Origin: a bacterium | GTDB taxonomy: Bacteria > Myxococcota_A > UBA9160 > UBA4427 | Reading direction: 5' to 3' | Length of the DNA stretch: 64,000 nucleotides | Assembly: GCA_024742285.1 (NCBI GenBank) | Contig: JANSYR010000010.1 | Location: 1-64,000, forward strand | Shown: piece after piece, positions 63,920 to 64,000 of the stretch | Layout of the letters: each line of letters opens with the position of its first letter | Position numbering within the stretch: the first letter of the stretch is position 1 | Program-made: the position numbers and the translations under genes | Notes under the pieces: generated by a model | Seen by the model: the letters and a program-made list of their open reading frames with translations, nothing else | Database searches by the model: none | Told to the model about the DNA's origin: nothing

Positions 63920-64000
63920 TCCGGGCCTCCTGTCCGGGGAGCCTGGATCCTCGCACGCCGTCGGCCCGAGGTCATCCGTCCCGCGTGGGCGATCGCTGAC

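Overview
The window is very G+C-rich DNA (roughly two thirds or more G+C by eye) with strong third-position GC bias and frequent GTG and TTG starts. Lipobox and Tat leaders, PQQ/cytochrome c and sigma-54 machinery, a monomeric isocitrate dehydrogenase and many oxidoreductases point to an aerobic Gram-negative bacterium. A Myxococcota or other former deltaproteobacterial lineage fits best, but no rRNA or tRNA is present to prove it. About 50 genes are supported, plus two pseudogenes and a transposase fragment at the left edge.

Layout. 1-9.1 kb (minus strand): transposase fragment, SPFH/NfeD membrane pair, then a tight operon of flavin monooxygenase, SnoaL-like protein, FG-GAP lipoprotein, PQQ-cytochrome c dehydrogenase and NUDIX hydrolase. 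9.3-15.3 kb (plus): flavin/F420 oxidoreductase, BCCT transporter, DUF3604 lipoprotein, cytochrome P450. 15.4-20.1 kb: a signalling module of NtrC-type activator, FixL-like PAS kinase, tandem universal stress protein with a membrane tail, and hemerythrin. Near-identical sigma-54 promoters lie in front of the activator and the stress protein. 20.4-31.1 kb: DEAD-box helicase, YeiH-type exporter, four SDRs, SnoaL protein, sterol-desaturase-like protein, a single-chain double MarR regulator and a DUF1295 protein. 31.3-38.6 kb: a 1372-residue DyP-peroxidase/P450 fusion converging on a cyclase-ATPase-TPR regulator. 38.7-46 kb: an atoE deletion remnant next to intact atoE, then CMD protein, Rieske oxygenase, kinase-like protein, CHRD protein, TetR and amidohydrolase. 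46-54.2 kb: SF2 helicase, zinc alcohol dehydrogenase, a LysR gene broken by one stop codon, monomeric icd, SGNH hydrolase and a 3-alpha-HSD-like SDR. 54.3-64 kb: SnoaL protein, second DUF3604 protein, GMC dehydrogenase with its Tat-targeted small subunit, LLM oxidoreductase, second sterol-desaturase-like protein, sugar-kinase-like protein and a PAS histidine kinase.

Function. The gene content (flavin monooxygenase, P450, Rieske oxygenase, five SDRs, two desaturases, DUF1295, PQQ and GMC dehydrogenases, short-chain fatty acid transporter) reads as oxidative breakdown of hydrophobic compounds such as steroids, terpenoids or alicyclics. That substrate class is an inference. The most unusual items are the DyP-P450 fusion, the sigma-54 oxygen/redox-like module, the single-chain double MarR with a perfect 18-bp palindrome beside it, and the atoE remnant. 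Several intergenic minisatellites (17, 19, 38 and about 36 bp units) are unexplained.
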